Assembly: GCA_027068835.1 (NCBI GenBank) | Contig: JAMOLY010000129.1 | Location: forward strand, 1-37,382 | From: Thiomicrorhabdus sp. | Lineage (GTDB): Bacteria; Pseudomonadota; Gammaproteobacteria; Thiomicrospirales; Thiomicrospiraceae | DNA length: 37,382 nt | Reading direction: 5' to 3' | Part shown: positions 16,833 through 25,441 of the stretch, piece by piece | Layout: each line of letters opens with the position of its first letter | Numbering within the stretch: the stretch's first letter is position 1 | Notes under the pieces: generated by a model | What the model was told of the DNA's origin: nothing | Seen by the model: only the letters and a program-made list of their open reading frames with translations | The model's database searches: none | Translations under genes and position numbers: made by a program

Positions 16833-17711
16833 CTAATGCCCTGATTGAAATAAATTTTCAACAAAAAACTGTAAATAGCCTGTTGCCCCTTTTGGAACAG
16901 GCCATTTTTCAACCTGTTGAGCCATCGCCCTAAATGCTTGTGCCGACTCGCTGTGCGGCTTATAGACCGTAACTGGAATCTGTTTTTGTACGGCATCGCG
17001 TAAGTCGTGATCAAAAGGGATGGAACCCAAATAATCCAAACGCACATCTAAAAATTGTTCGCATACTTTAGCAAGTTTTTCATACAGTTGTCGACCATGT
17101 TTTGATGAACGACTTTGATTGGCCAATAATTTAAAACGTGTGAGTTGTTGTTCTCGGCTTAATACTTTAATTAAGGCATACGCATCGGTAATGGAAGCGG
17201 GTTCATCGGTGACCACCACCACCACTTCTTGCGCTGCTCGGCAAAAACTAATCACACTGTCGGCAATCCCTGCCGCCGTGTCTACAATTAACACATCCAA
17301 CTGGTCACTTAATTCTGAAAAGGCATTAATAATGCCTGCATTTTCTAAGGCGCTTAACTGAGCCATTCGACTTACACCCGATGCGGCAGGAATGATTCGT
17401 AACCCACCTGGCCCTTCTACAATAACCTCTTCAAGTGTTTTTTTGCCTTCAAGCACATGCAATAAATTATATTTAGTTTGCAGTCCTAACATAATATCCA
17501 CATTGGCCAGACCCATATCGGCATCCATCAATAAAACGCGGTGTCCCATTTTAGTTAATGAAACACCCAAGTTAACCGAAACATTGGTTTTACCCACGCC
17601 CCCTTTTCCACTGGCAACGGCAATCACTCTCACAGGGCTTTGTTGCTCTGTGCTGGCCATGGTTGGTTTTGACTGCATTGCTCGCAAGCCTGCTGCTTGA
17701 TCATTGAGCAT
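16833..17711 (-). CDS. fleN: Flagellar number regulator FleN/FlhG (MinD-like ATPase)
   Basis: FleN/FlhG limits flagellar number, in polar flagellates by restraining FleQ and opposing FlhF. The 292-aa protein has the deviant Walker A SGKGGVGKT (residues 34-42), MDADMGLANVD and LIVDTAAGI, all of the MinD/ParA class. An N-terminal DQAAGLRAM segment resembles the DQAxxLR motif that stimulates FlhF GTPase. It overlaps the end of flhF by 11 bp and precedes fliA by 6 bp, the canonical order. Confidence 0.96.
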   Translation of the reverse strand: MLNDQAAGLRAMQSKPTMASTEQQSPVRVIAVASGKGGVGKTNVSVNLGVSLTKMGHRVLLMDADMGLANVDIMLGLQTKYNLLHVLEGKKTLEEVIVEGPGGLRIIPAASGVSRMAQLSALENAGIINAFSELSDQLDVLIVDTAAGIADSVISFCRAAQEVVVVVTDEPASITDAYALIKVLSREQQLTRFKLLANQSRSSKHGRQLYEKLAKVCEQFLDVRLDYLGSIPFDHDLRDAVQKQIPVTVYKPHSESAQAFRAMAQQVEKWPVPKGATGYLQFFVENLFQSGH

Positions 17712-18879
17712 TCGTTATCTCCTTTCCCATTCCCATTCGGAATGCTTGTTCATTTTGAGAGACATGTTTAGTTTGATGCCCCAATACAATCGCTCGGTCA
17801 ATCAACTCTCTGCTTCTCACGGCATCTAAATCCTCAGGTACACGTTGCCCACTGGACAACAGTGTAATTGGAAGCTGTGCTTCAATTAAAAGCGTTAAAA
17901 CATTACCTAACTGCAACGCTTCGTCTACCTTGGTTAATATACAACCTTTCAGCCCCATTTGACCAAACGAATCCACAATGTCCGTCATTACATTTAACTG
18001 AGTTGCGGCAGACAAAACCAAATAATTGCGCACATTACTTGCCCCTTCATGCCCAGAGGTTAGCTGTTGCGATAACTGTAAATCTCTTTGACTCATGCCA
18101 GCAGTGTCCACCAATATCATTTTTTTATGTTTTAATGAGGCGAGCAACGCATAAAGCTCCCCTTGTGTGGTTGCCACATGCACAGGAACGTGAATTAAAT
18201 CGGCAAAAGTTTTGAGTTGCGCCTGCGCCCCAATTTTATAACAATCTGTGGTGATTAACGCAAGCTCTTGGGGGGCATTTCGCATCACAAAACGGCTGGC
18301 TATTTTTGCAATGGTGGTTGTTTTTCCTACCCCTGTAGGCCCCACCAACGCAACAATGCCTCCTCGTTCAATAATATCGCGTTCTTCGACCAAAAGGTCA
18401 TGTTCCATATTCATTAAAATCTTCGACCAAGCCTGCGGGCTGTTTGCATCAACCGCTTCCACTAATTTTTGGCTCAAGTTCCAGCCTATTCCAAGTTGCA
18501 ATAATTTTTTAATCAACTCAATTTTATGCGGGTCATTTTGTGCAGTTTGCCCCCATGCCAATCCAGAGAGTTGATTTTCAAGCATTGCTTTAACCGCTTT
18601 AATCTCTGCAGCCATTCCTGCGAGTTCCTGACTATTTTCTCCCCCCCCTACAACAGAAGATGCCGAAACTTCTGGACTGTGATACGTACTGCCTGAACCC
18701 GTATGTTGACCCGTTTGCTCTTCTTGATATTGCAAAGCTTCAGGATCCAGTGCCGCCACAATTTCTACCCCCCCCTCCACATCTTTTGTGGACAATATGA
18801 CGGCATCATCCCCGTGCTCTTCTCGCACTAAATTCATCGCCAAGCGCATTGTAGGTGCAAAGTAGCGTTTTATTTTCAC
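17701..18879 (-). CDS. flhF: Flagellar biosynthesis GTPase FlhF
   Basis: FlhF is an SRP-type GTPase that marks the pole where the flagellum is built. The 392-aa protein begins with the FlhF-specific MKIKRYFAPTMRLAM, has a variable acidic B region, then the NG domain with P-loop VALVGPTGVGKTTTIAKIA, ITTDCYKIGAQ, LVDTAGMSQRD and TKVDEA. Two C8 runs on the plus strand (18641-18648, 18768-18775) encode Gly-Gly in the first 110 residues. It lies 1 bp after flhA and overlaps fleN. Confidence 0.96.
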   Translation of the reverse strand: MKIKRYFAPTMRLAMNLVREEHGDDAVILSTKDVEGGVEIVAALDPEALQYQEEQTGQHTGSGSTYHSPEVSASSVVGGGENSQELAGMAAEIKAVKAMLENQLSGLAWGQTAQNDPHKIELIKKLLQLGIGWNLSQKLVEAVDANSPQAWSKILMNMEHDLLVEERDIIERGGIVALVGPTGVGKTTTIAKIASRFVMRNAPQELALITTDCYKIGAQAQLKTFADLIHVPVHVATTQGELYALLASLKHKKMILVDTAGMSQRDLQLSQQLTSGHEGASNVRNYLVLSAATQLNVMTDIVDSFGQMGLKGCILTKVDEALQLGNVLTLLIEAQLPITLLSSGQRVPEDLDAVRSRELIDRAIVLGHQTKHVSQNEQAFRMGMGKEITNAQ

Positions 18880-18880
18880 T

Positions 18881-20986
18881 CTAGCCTCCTTGACCTACGT
18901 TGGCGACAACACTGATTTGCCGATTTTCGGGCACTTCAGAATACGCAAGAATAAACAGCTCAGGCAAACTGTATTTAAATAAACGTGCCAATTGCGCCCG
19001 TATTTGGGGGGCAACCAATAAAACAGGGGACTGTCCCGACGCTTCAAGTTTTTGAGATTCCTCTTTTAGCGTCGAGTGCAGTCTTTCTGCTAACCCAGGT
19101 TCAATTGCTAATTGTCCATCTGGCGCACCTTGTGTGGCTTGAAGCAAAATTTGTTCCAAGCTGGGATCCAAGGTAATCACTTTTAATTCCTCTTCACTGC
19201 CAACAATCTCTTGAACAATCGAACGACCCAATGCAACTCGAACAAACATCGTCAACTCATTTGGGTCTTTCGTATCAGTTGCGGTGGCTGTTTTTTCTGT
19301 CAATGCTTCTAAAATAGTGCGCATGTCTTTAATGGGCACTTTTTCTCTTAATAAGTTTTGAAGAACACGCACCACAACCGCTAATGAGAGTTTATCTGGC
19401 ACTAACTCTTCGACTAATTTTGGAGAACTTTTCTTTAGTTTATCAAGTAATTGCTGCGTTTCATCGTGACCAAATAGGTCATAAGCGTAATCTTGAATGA
19501 TTTGGCTCACATGTGTGGCCACCACGGTACTGGCATCCACCACGGTATAGCCTAATGCCTGTGCTTGATCCTGATCACTGGGGTTAATCCAAACGGCATC
19601 CAGCCCAAACGTTGGGTCTTTGGTTGCAATCCCTGCCACATCACCAAACACTTGCCCAGGGTTTATCGCCAGCTCTTTGTCTGGAAATACCTCTCCCAAC
19701 CCCAAAGGAACACCCATCAACATTACGCGATATTGATTGGGCTTTAAATCTAAGTTGTCACGAATGTGTACGGGAGGAACCAAAAACCCTAACTCTTGCG
19801 ACACCTTACGCCGAACCCCTTTGACCCGATCAAGCAACTGTCCATTTTGCGCTTGATCGACCATTGGAATCAGTCGATAGCCCACTTCTAACCCCAATAC
19901 GTCTACATTTTGAACGTCATCCCAACTTAAATCCGCAGGCTTAATTTCCTCTTCTGTCTCCATCGCGGATAAATCCACCTCGGATTCAGGCGTGGCTTGT
20001 TGCTTTCGATGAATCAAATAAGCCCCAGCACCCGCAACCCCTGCAAAGGTCAAGAAGGCAAAATTTGGCATTCCTGGAATCAAGCCCATCACGCCAACAA
20101 TACCTGCCGCTGTTCCAAGCGCTTGGGGGGTTGCAAACATCTGCTCTTGCATTTGCTCGCTCATATCTTTTCTGTCCGCCCCCGTTACACGGGTAACAAT
20201 AATCGCCGTTGCAGTAGAGAGGAGCAGTGCAGGTATTTGAGCAACCAAGCCATCTCCGAGCGTTAAGATGGTATAAACTTCGCCCGCCTCGGTAAAGGGC
20301 AAACCGTGTTGCGTCATCCCAATGGCTAAACCACCAATTAAATTGATAAAAAGAATTAAAATGCCCGCAATGGCATCGCCACGCACAAATTTGCTTGCCC
20401 CATCCATCGAGCCATAAAACTCGGCTTCCATAGAAATATCGGCACGTCTTGTTTGCGCTTCTTCTTGGGTAATTAGTCCTGCGTTTAAATCGGCATCAAT
20501 GGCCATTTGTTTACCGGGCATAGAATCTAAGGTAAACCGTGCGCTCACCTCGGCCACACGACCCGCACCCTTAGTGATGACCACAAAGTTAATGACCACT
20601 AAAATGGCAAAAATAACCAAACCAACCGCTAAGTTACCGCCAATAACAAATTCACCAAATGCTTCAATCACTTGACCCGCAGCGGCTCCCCCATTATGCC
20701 CTTCCAGCAAAATAACGCGGGTGGAGGCAATATTGAGCGATAAACGAAACAGTGTCGCTAAGAGAATAATAGTGGGAAATATTGCAAAATCAAGCGGCCT
20801 TTTGGCGTACAAAGTCAAGACCAATACCACCAAAGAAAGGGCGATATTAAAGGTAAAAAAGATATCCAATAAAAACGGAGGCATCGGAATGGTGACCATT
20901 CCAAGCAGTGCAAGCACGGCAATTGGAATACCTAAACCACTTTTTAATACTTCTTTAATTTTTATAAACTGTTGTTTAAAGTCCAT
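18881..20986 (-). CDS. flhA: Flagellar export gate protein FlhA
   Basis: FlhA forms the nonameric export-gate ring. The 701-aa protein has about eight membrane helices in residues 20-330, the conserved FHIPEP-region equivalent in the cytoplasmic loop (VSARFTLDSMPGKQMAIDAD), and a cytoplasmic domain that docks chaperone-cargo complexes. Length is typical (about 690-700 aa). It is the first gene of the flhA-flhF-fleN-fliA-cheY-cheZ operon and is separated from flhB by 555 bp. The Shine-Dalgarno is weak. Confidence 0.97.
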   Translation of the reverse strand: MDFKQQFIKIKEVLKSGLGIPIAVLALLGMVTIPMPPFLLDIFFTFNIALSLVVLVLTLYAKRPLDFAIFPTIILLATLFRLSLNIASTRVILLEGHNGGAAAGQVIEAFGEFVIGGNLAVGLVIFAILVVINFVVITKGAGRVAEVSARFTLDSMPGKQMAIDADLNAGLITQEEAQTRRADISMEAEFYGSMDGASKFVRGDAIAGILILFINLIGGLAIGMTQHGLPFTEAGEVYTILTLGDGLVAQIPALLLSTATAIIVTRVTGADRKDMSEQMQEQMFATPQALGTAAGIVGVMGLIPGMPNFAFLTFAGVAGAGAYLIHRKQQATPESEVDLSAMETEEEIKPADLSWDDVQNVDVLGLEVGYRLIPMVDQAQNGQLLDRVKGVRRKVSQELGFLVPPVHIRDNLDLKPNQYRVMLMGVPLGLGEVFPDKELAINPGQVFGDVAGIATKDPTFGLDAVWINPSDQDQAQALGYTVVDASTVVATHVSQIIQDYAYDLFGHDETQQLLDKLKKSSPKLVEELVPDKLSLAVVVRVLQNLLREKVPIKDMRTILEALTEKTATATDTKDPNELTMFVRVALGRSIVQEIVGSEEELKVITLDPSLEQILLQATQGAPDGQLAIEPGLAERLHSTLKEESQKLEASGQSPVLLVAPQIRAQLARLFKYSLPELFILAYSEVPENRQISVVANVGQGG

Positions 20987-21061
20987 GTATCGCCAAGGTC
21001 AACGTATCAAAATAGTAGCTATTAATCATGGTGTTATAAAGCATTCCATATTTTAGGGCAG

Positions 21062-21087
21062 ATTATATTTTCTAAACTAAGGGTCAA
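21062..21087 (-). promoter_or_regulatory. Candidate flhA promoter
   Basis: A perfect -10 hexamer TATAAT (21062-21067) on the minus strand lies 70-80 bp before flhA. TTGACC (21082-21087) is a good -35 but only 14 nt away, shorter than normal, so an activator may be needed. No GG-N10-GC element was seen here. Confidence 0.35.
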
Positions 21088-21147
21088 TCATTGAAAAAAA
21101 ACCAATCACCAAACAAAAAAGAGCGTTCCTTTAATAGGATTCACCCA

Positions 21148-21354
21148 TTAGGTCTTGCATAAGAATCGAGTGTAAATATTTGGGTAATTAACGCTTCTTT
21201 TTTTACCCACTTGCTTTGCAGGCCGCCTTAAAGTCACATCATAGGTTATCGTTGCCATATCATACCCTTCAATTTTTTCTAAGTATATAAGGTAATTTAT
21301 CGCTTTTTTATGATTGTTACGTATATTGCCATCATCACTTTCAAATATCAGCAT
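21148..21354 (-). CDS. Doubtful small ORF in the flhB-flhA spacer
   Basis: An open frame of 68 codons, or 36 if it starts at the internal ATG that follows GAAGGGTATGAT. I do not recognise the product; it is Lys/Arg/Tyr-rich with no clear domain. It lies beside an IS remnant in a spacer that looks degraded, so it may be a gene fragment or chance. A TGGGTAA/TTACCCA inverted repeat (21181-21209) lies inside it. Confidence 0.2.
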   Translation of the reverse strand: MLIFESDDGNIRNNHKKAINYLIYLEKIEGYDMATITYDVTLRRPAKQVGKKRSVNYPNIYTRFLCKT

Positions 21355-21358
21355 TTGA

Positions 21359-21463
21359 CGGATTTTTGTTCATGTTGAACAGGGTAAGGAAGAGGCTCTA
21401 TGCTTAGGGAAAGCTGGCGACTACTTACTGGCGGTAAGTAATAACCCTTTTGGCAACCTATAA
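21359..21463 (+). pseudogene. Remnant of an ISAs1-type transposase
   Basis: One plus-strand frame, closed by a stop before 21359 and ending at TAA 21461-21463, reads GKAGDYLLAVSNNPFGNL near its end. This resembles the GGDYLLAVKGNQ block of ISAs1-family (H-repeat) transposases. Only about 35 codons remain, with no start and no inverted repeats seen. The match is from memory of the family motif. Confidence 0.4.
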
Positions 21464-21541
21464 AATTCAACCGTTACACTTCTTAGTTGATTTTAGATAG
21501 GGGGGGGTATTTTAATGCGTTGACCCTGAGAGCCCCCGTCT

Positions 21542-22669
21542 CTATACATCTATTTTCATATTATCAGGTATAGGGAGGCTATCAAAATCGACTTGCTCTG
21601 CTTTGCCATGCTCTTTTAATTGGTAAACATAAGCTAAAATTGAGGCCACTGCTTTAAACAACTCGTACGGAATGGGGCGGTCAATTTCTGCATTGTAGTA
21701 TAAAGCACGCGCCAATGGTGGTGCTTCTATAATCGTTATATTTTTCTCTGTTGCAACCGTTCGAATTTGAGCGGCCATAAAATCAACGCCCATTGCTAAT
21801 ACAATCGGTTCTTGCATGGAATCTGTGTCGTATTTTAAGGCAATGGCAAAGTGCGTTGGGTTGGTAATAATTACATCCGCATCGGGTACTTTTTCCATCA
21901 TTCGGCGCTGGGACATATCTCGTTGAACCTGTCTAATTCGGCCTTTAACCTCTGGATTACCCTCTTGCTGTTTATGCTCTTCTTTTACTTCTTGCTTGGT
22001 CATCAACAGTTGTCGATTGTGATCCCATAGCTGAAACGGTACATCAATAGCGGCCACAATTAATAAAGATAAGCTGACAAAAATAAACGCTTGCACAATC
22101 AAAAGCCCTGCATGACCCAAAGCTGACCTTAAGGGGTCTAAACCTAACGCTAAAATTTCGCCAAAAGTTGTATAAATAAAGAATATAGCCATGGAGAAAA
22201 CCAGCGTAAATTTAGCAAACGCTTTAAATAACTCCAATAAGGCTTTTGTTGAAAACATTCGCTTAAGCCCCGCAACGGGGTTAAGCTTGCTCAGTTTGGG
22301 TGAAATCGCCTTCACACTAAAAGACCACCCTCCCAGTAGGACTGGGGCAACCAACGCAACAAACGTCATCAACAATAAAAAAGGCAACAGTAAGTAGAAT
22401 GCGGTCTCAACAATCGAACCTACTAAGCTGAATAACGCCAGCGTATCAAACGCAATGGCTCGATCAAAACTTAACCCTTTCACCATAATAGTTTCAAAAT
22501 CTGCAATCATCTGGGCGCCATAAAACAGCAAAAAAACCGCCGCCGACAGCGTTACTAATAAGGTGGTCAACTCTCTTGAACGCGGAACTTGTCCTTTTTC
22601 TCTGGACTCTCGTAATTTTTTCTCGGTGGGTTCTTCGGACTTTTCGGAGCCGTCTGCATTTTCAGCCAT
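21542..22669 (-). CDS. flhB: Flagellar export switch protein FlhB
   Basis: FlhB controls the substrate switch from rod/hook to filament export. The 375-aa protein has an N-terminal basic segment (EKSEEPTEKKLRESREKGQV), four membrane helices and the autocleavage motif NPTH (residues 270-273). Family length is about 350-380 aa. It follows fliR after 4 bp and is the last gene of the fliE-to-flhB unit. A G8 run (21500-21507) lies just downstream of its stop. Confidence 0.97.
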   Translation of the reverse strand: MAENADGSEKSEEPTEKKLRESREKGQVPRSRELTTLLVTLSAAVFLLFYGAQMIADFETIMVKGLSFDRAIAFDTLALFSLVGSIVETAFYLLLPFLLLMTFVALVAPVLLGGWSFSVKAISPKLSKLNPVAGLKRMFSTKALLELFKAFAKFTLVFSMAIFFIYTTFGEILALGLDPLRSALGHAGLLIVQAFIFVSLSLLIVAAIDVPFQLWDHNRQLLMTKQEVKEEHKQQEGNPEVKGRIRQVQRDMSQRRMMEKVPDADVIITNPTHFAIALKYDTDSMQEPIVLAMGVDFMAAQIRTVATEKNITIIEAPPLARALYYNAEIDRPIPYELFKAVASILAYVYQLKEHGKAEQVDFDSLPIPDNMKIDV

Positions 22670-22673
22670 TGCC

Positions 22674-23453
22674 CTAAGCCTCTGTTAATCGCAACTGGCT
22701 TATGGTCACAAGTGCACTGCGAATCAACTCTTGTAAATGGGGCAACATCAAGGGGGTAATAAGCGAGAGTAAAATAAGCCCTGCTAACAAGGTAATGGGA
22801 AAACCAACTGCAAAGATATTAAGCGCGGGCGCGGCACGTGTTACCACCCCAAATGCAATATTTACCAGTAACAGTGCTGTTACGGCGGGTAGAGCAATTA
22901 ACACGCCCGATAAAAAGATATAACTGCCAAATTCAAACACTAATCTTAAACTTTCTCTATTTAAAAATGACGTGCCGATGGGGAGATATTCAAAACTTTC
23001 CACCACGACTTGAATCACCAATAAATGTCCGTTGAGAGCTAAAAATAACAGCGTTACAATAATCGTAAAATATTGAGACACAATGGGCGATTGCGCCCCT
23101 GTTCCAGGATCAACCATGGATGCAAACGCCAACCCCATGGCCATCGCAACCATGTGCCCTGCCATCACAAATGCTTGAAAAATCACTAAAAAAATTAACC
23201 CCATTGCAAGGCCAATTAATATTTGCTGAGAAATAAACATAATGCCTTGCCATGTAAAAGGATCAACAGGCGGTGGAAGCGCTAAGGAGGGTGCAATGGC
23301 GAGGGTAATAAAAACGGTTAACATAAGTTTAAACTTAACCGAAACCGAGCGTGAAGAAAAAATAGGAATGATCGCAAACATGGCAGAGATGCGCACAAAC
23401 GGATAAAAATACAACCCTGCCAACTGTAAAAATTCGGAATAGCTAAAGGTCAT
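22674..23453 (-). CDS. fliR: Flagellar export gate protein FliR
   Basis: FliR is part of the FliPQR export channel. The 259-aa integral membrane protein has about six hydrophobic helices and conserved features such as FYPFVRISAMFAIIPIFSSR at the start and a MGLAFASMVDPGTGAQSPIV segment. Its length matches E. coli FliR (261 aa). It lies 15 bp after fliQ and 4 bp before flhB. Confidence 0.96.
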   Translation of the reverse strand: MTFSYSEFLQLAGLYFYPFVRISAMFAIIPIFSSRSVSVKFKLMLTVFITLAIAPSLALPPPVDPFTWQGIMFISQQILIGLAMGLIFLVIFQAFVMAGHMVAMAMGLAFASMVDPGTGAQSPIVSQYFTIIVTLLFLALNGHLLVIQVVVESFEYLPIGTSFLNRESLRLVFEFGSYIFLSGVLIALPAVTALLLVNIAFGVVTRAAPALNIFAVGFPITLLAGLILLSLITPLMLPHLQELIRSALVTISQLRLTEA

Positions 23454-23468
23454 TTCGCTACCCTCACG

Positions 23469-23738
23469 TTACCCAATCATTGCAGGAATATTTAAATACA
23501 GCTCGCGTGTAAAGGAGATTAAGGTTGTTAACATCCAAGGCCCCGCAACCACGAGTGCCACCCCAACAATCATGAGTTTTGGAATAAAACTTAAGGTCAT
23601 TTCATTAATTTGAGTGGCTGCCTGAAACATGCCCACCAATAAACCCACCAGTAACGCAGGAATTAACAACGGAGCGGTAAGCATGGCAACGACTTCCAGC
23701 ATTCGTTGCCCTAACGTTAACACAAATTCTTGCTGCAT
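23469..23738 (-). CDS. fliQ: Flagellar export gate protein FliQ
   Basis: FliQ is a small hairpin membrane protein of the export channel. It is 89 aa, exactly the usual length, with two hydrophobic helices and the conserved VGLLVGMFQAATQINEMTLS and FIPKLMIV segments. Its ATG shares one base with the fliP stop codon (TAATG), so translation is probably coupled. Confidence 0.97.
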   Translation of the reverse strand: MQQEFVLTLGQRMLEVVAMLTAPLLIPALLVGLLVGMFQAATQINEMTLSFIPKLMIVGVALVVAGPWMLTTLISFTRELYLNIPAMIG

Positions 23739-24526
23739 TAGATGCCTCCTGCGACAACAAAACTATTGGCTAAGGTACCTGTTACCAATACCCAACCATC
23801 AATTAAAACAAACAGCATTAATTTAAATGGCAATGAAATAATCATGGGCGATAACATCATCATCCCCATTGCCATCAATAAGCTGGCAACCACTAAATCA
23901 ATAATCAAAAAAGGAATAAAAATCATAAACCCAATTTGAAATGCCGTTTTTAACTCACTGACCATAAACGCTGGAATCAAGACTTGAAACGGAACCGCTT
24001 GAGGATCGGACAAGGTAATGTCTGCCATTTCGGCAAACATACCCAAATCATCTTCTCGTGTTTGTTGCAACATAAATTGGTGCATCGGTTTCGAACCTCG
24101 CTCCACCGCCTCTTTAAACTGAATTTCTTCTTCTAAATAGGGGCTAACCGCTTCATTGTAAATTTTATCCAGTACGGGCGCCATAATAAAGAGGGTGAGA
24201 AATAATGCAAGCCCAATCAAAACTTGGTTAGAAGGCGTTTGCATCGTACCCAATGCTTGGCGAAGCAGAGCCAGTACAATCACAATGCGTAAAAAAGAGG
24301 TGGTGGCAATTAAAGCCGCTGGCAACAAGGTTAACCCAGTCATCAGCAGCAATATTTGCATGGTTAAGGTGTAGTCTTGTGAACCTTCTGCATCCGTTTC
24401 TACGGTAAAAGCGGGGATGCCCGGCATCGCCCACGATAAAATAGGAAAGAGAGCGAACGTAAGAAAAAGCGCCGTTTTAAGAATTTTCACGATGAGTTTT
24501 TGAAGTTTCCTTAGAGGTTTTAACAT
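23738..24526 (-). CDS. fliP: Flagellar export gate protein FliP
   Basis: FliP forms the pentameric core of the export channel. The 262-aa protein has a cleavable signal peptide (about residues 1-33, ending SWA), a first block TLLPAALIATTSFLRIVIVL, a periplasmic loop and FQIGFMIFIPFLIIDLVVAS, all family hallmarks. The ATG start overlaps fliO by 50 bp. A GTG at codon 13 (24490) would overlap by only 14 bp and keep the signal peptide, so the start is uncertain. Confidence 0.95.
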   Translation of the reverse strand: MLKPLRKLQKLIVKILKTALFLTFALFPILSWAMPGIPAFTVETDAEGSQDYTLTMQILLLMTGLTLLPAALIATTSFLRIVIVLALLRQALGTMQTPSNQVLIGLALFLTLFIMAPVLDKIYNEAVSPYLEEEIQFKEAVERGSKPMHQFMLQQTREDDLGMFAEMADITLSDPQAVPFQVLIPAFMVSELKTAFQIGFMIFIPFLIIDLVVASLLMAMGMMMLSPMIISLPFKLMLFVLIDGWVLVTGTLANSFVVAGGI

Positions 24527-24965
24527 TTTTCTTAGGCTTTAGAGCGTCTTGCAACCGTTTAGAAAACTGGCTACTCATGGGTACATTATCCTTTACTTGC
24601 ACGGGTTCTTCAAGCTGATGTAACGTGGTAATTTTGCTTGAGGTCACGCCAACCAAAATTTGTTCTTGCCCAACCTGTAGCAGAAGAATTCGCTCTCTTT
24701 GACCCACGGATAACGCACCAATCACTTTTAAATTTCCGTCTGCCACACCTGGAAAGCGACTGTAACGACGTAAAATCCATGCCGCTAAAAAAATAATAAG
24801 CAGAACCAACACCAACGAGAGCATGATCTGCCCAAAGTATTCGCTTGGACGAGTAACCGACTCTCCAATATTTGCCGCCTCAGCAAAAACGACACTCGTA
24901 TAAAATAGGCTAGCGAATAGAGAACCTAATCCGAGTAAACCGCAGGAAAAATACGATTTATACAT
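24477..24965 (-). CDS. fliO: Flagellar protein FliO
   Basis: FliO is a small membrane protein that helps assemble FliP. The 162-aa protein has an N-terminal signal-like segment, a second membrane helix near residues 46-66 (IMLSLVLVLLIIFLAAWIL) and a cytoplasmic domain with LKVIGALSVGQRERILLLQVG, typical of FliO. The C-terminal tail is Lys/Ser-rich. Its ATG shares a base with the fliN stop (TAATG). Confidence 0.93.
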   Translation of the reverse strand: MYKSYFSCGLLGLGSLFASLFYTSVVFAEAANIGESVTRPSEYFGQIMLSLVLVLLIIFLAAWILRRYSRFPGVADGNLKVIGALSVGQRERILLLQVGQEQILVGVTSSKITTLHQLEEPVQVKDNVPMSSQFSKRLQDALKPKKNVKTSKETSKTHRENS

Positions 24966-25441
24966 TACTTTAATTTCTTAATTCGATCTTGAGGGCTGAC
25001 CACATCGGTTAAACGCACCCCAAACTTATCATTCACCACCACGACCTCTCCATGCGCAATGAGTGTTCCATTAACCAATAAATCTAAAGGTTCACCTGCC
25101 AAACGATCCATTTCAACCACGGAGCCTTGTGTATAAGACAATAGATTTCGAATCGAAACCTTGGTACGCCCTATTTCCAATTGCAAGGTCACGGGAATAT
25201 CAAGTAGAACATCTAAATCTACTTTATTTTTACCGTCTCCACGCTCGGCGGCCAGTTGATCAAATGCGGCAGAACTTATATCGTCAGATGCTACGGATGC
25301 TTCTGCATCGGCTTGCTCCGACAACGCATCTCCCCATGGGTCTGCCTCGTCAGAATCACCCACAGGCTCTTCTGAGTCTGCTTGTTCTGCTAATGCATCG
25401 CCCCATGCACTTAGATCTTCGGTTTCGTCTTTTTCACTCAT
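24965..25441 (-). CDS. fliN: Flagellar switch protein FliN with duplicated N-terminal motif
   Basis: FliN completes the C-ring with FliM and binds FliH. The 158-aa protein ends in a SpoA domain (VLLDIPVTLQLEIGRTKVSI, YTQGSVVEMDRLAGEPLDLL, GEVVVVNDKFGVRLTDVV). The N-terminal tail carries two copies of a WGDALAEQAD/WGDALSEQAD motif, where E. coli FliN has one WADALNEQ-like copy, and this explains the extra 20 residues. The start overlaps the end of fliM by 8 bp. Confidence 0.96.
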   Translation of the reverse strand: MSEKDETEDLSAWGDALAEQADSEEPVGDSDEADPWGDALSEQADAEASVASDDISSAAFDQLAAERGDGKNKVDLDVLLDIPVTLQLEIGRTKVSIRNLLSYTQGSVVEMDRLAGEPLDLLVNGTLIAHGEVVVVNDKFGVRLTDVVSPQDRIKKLK

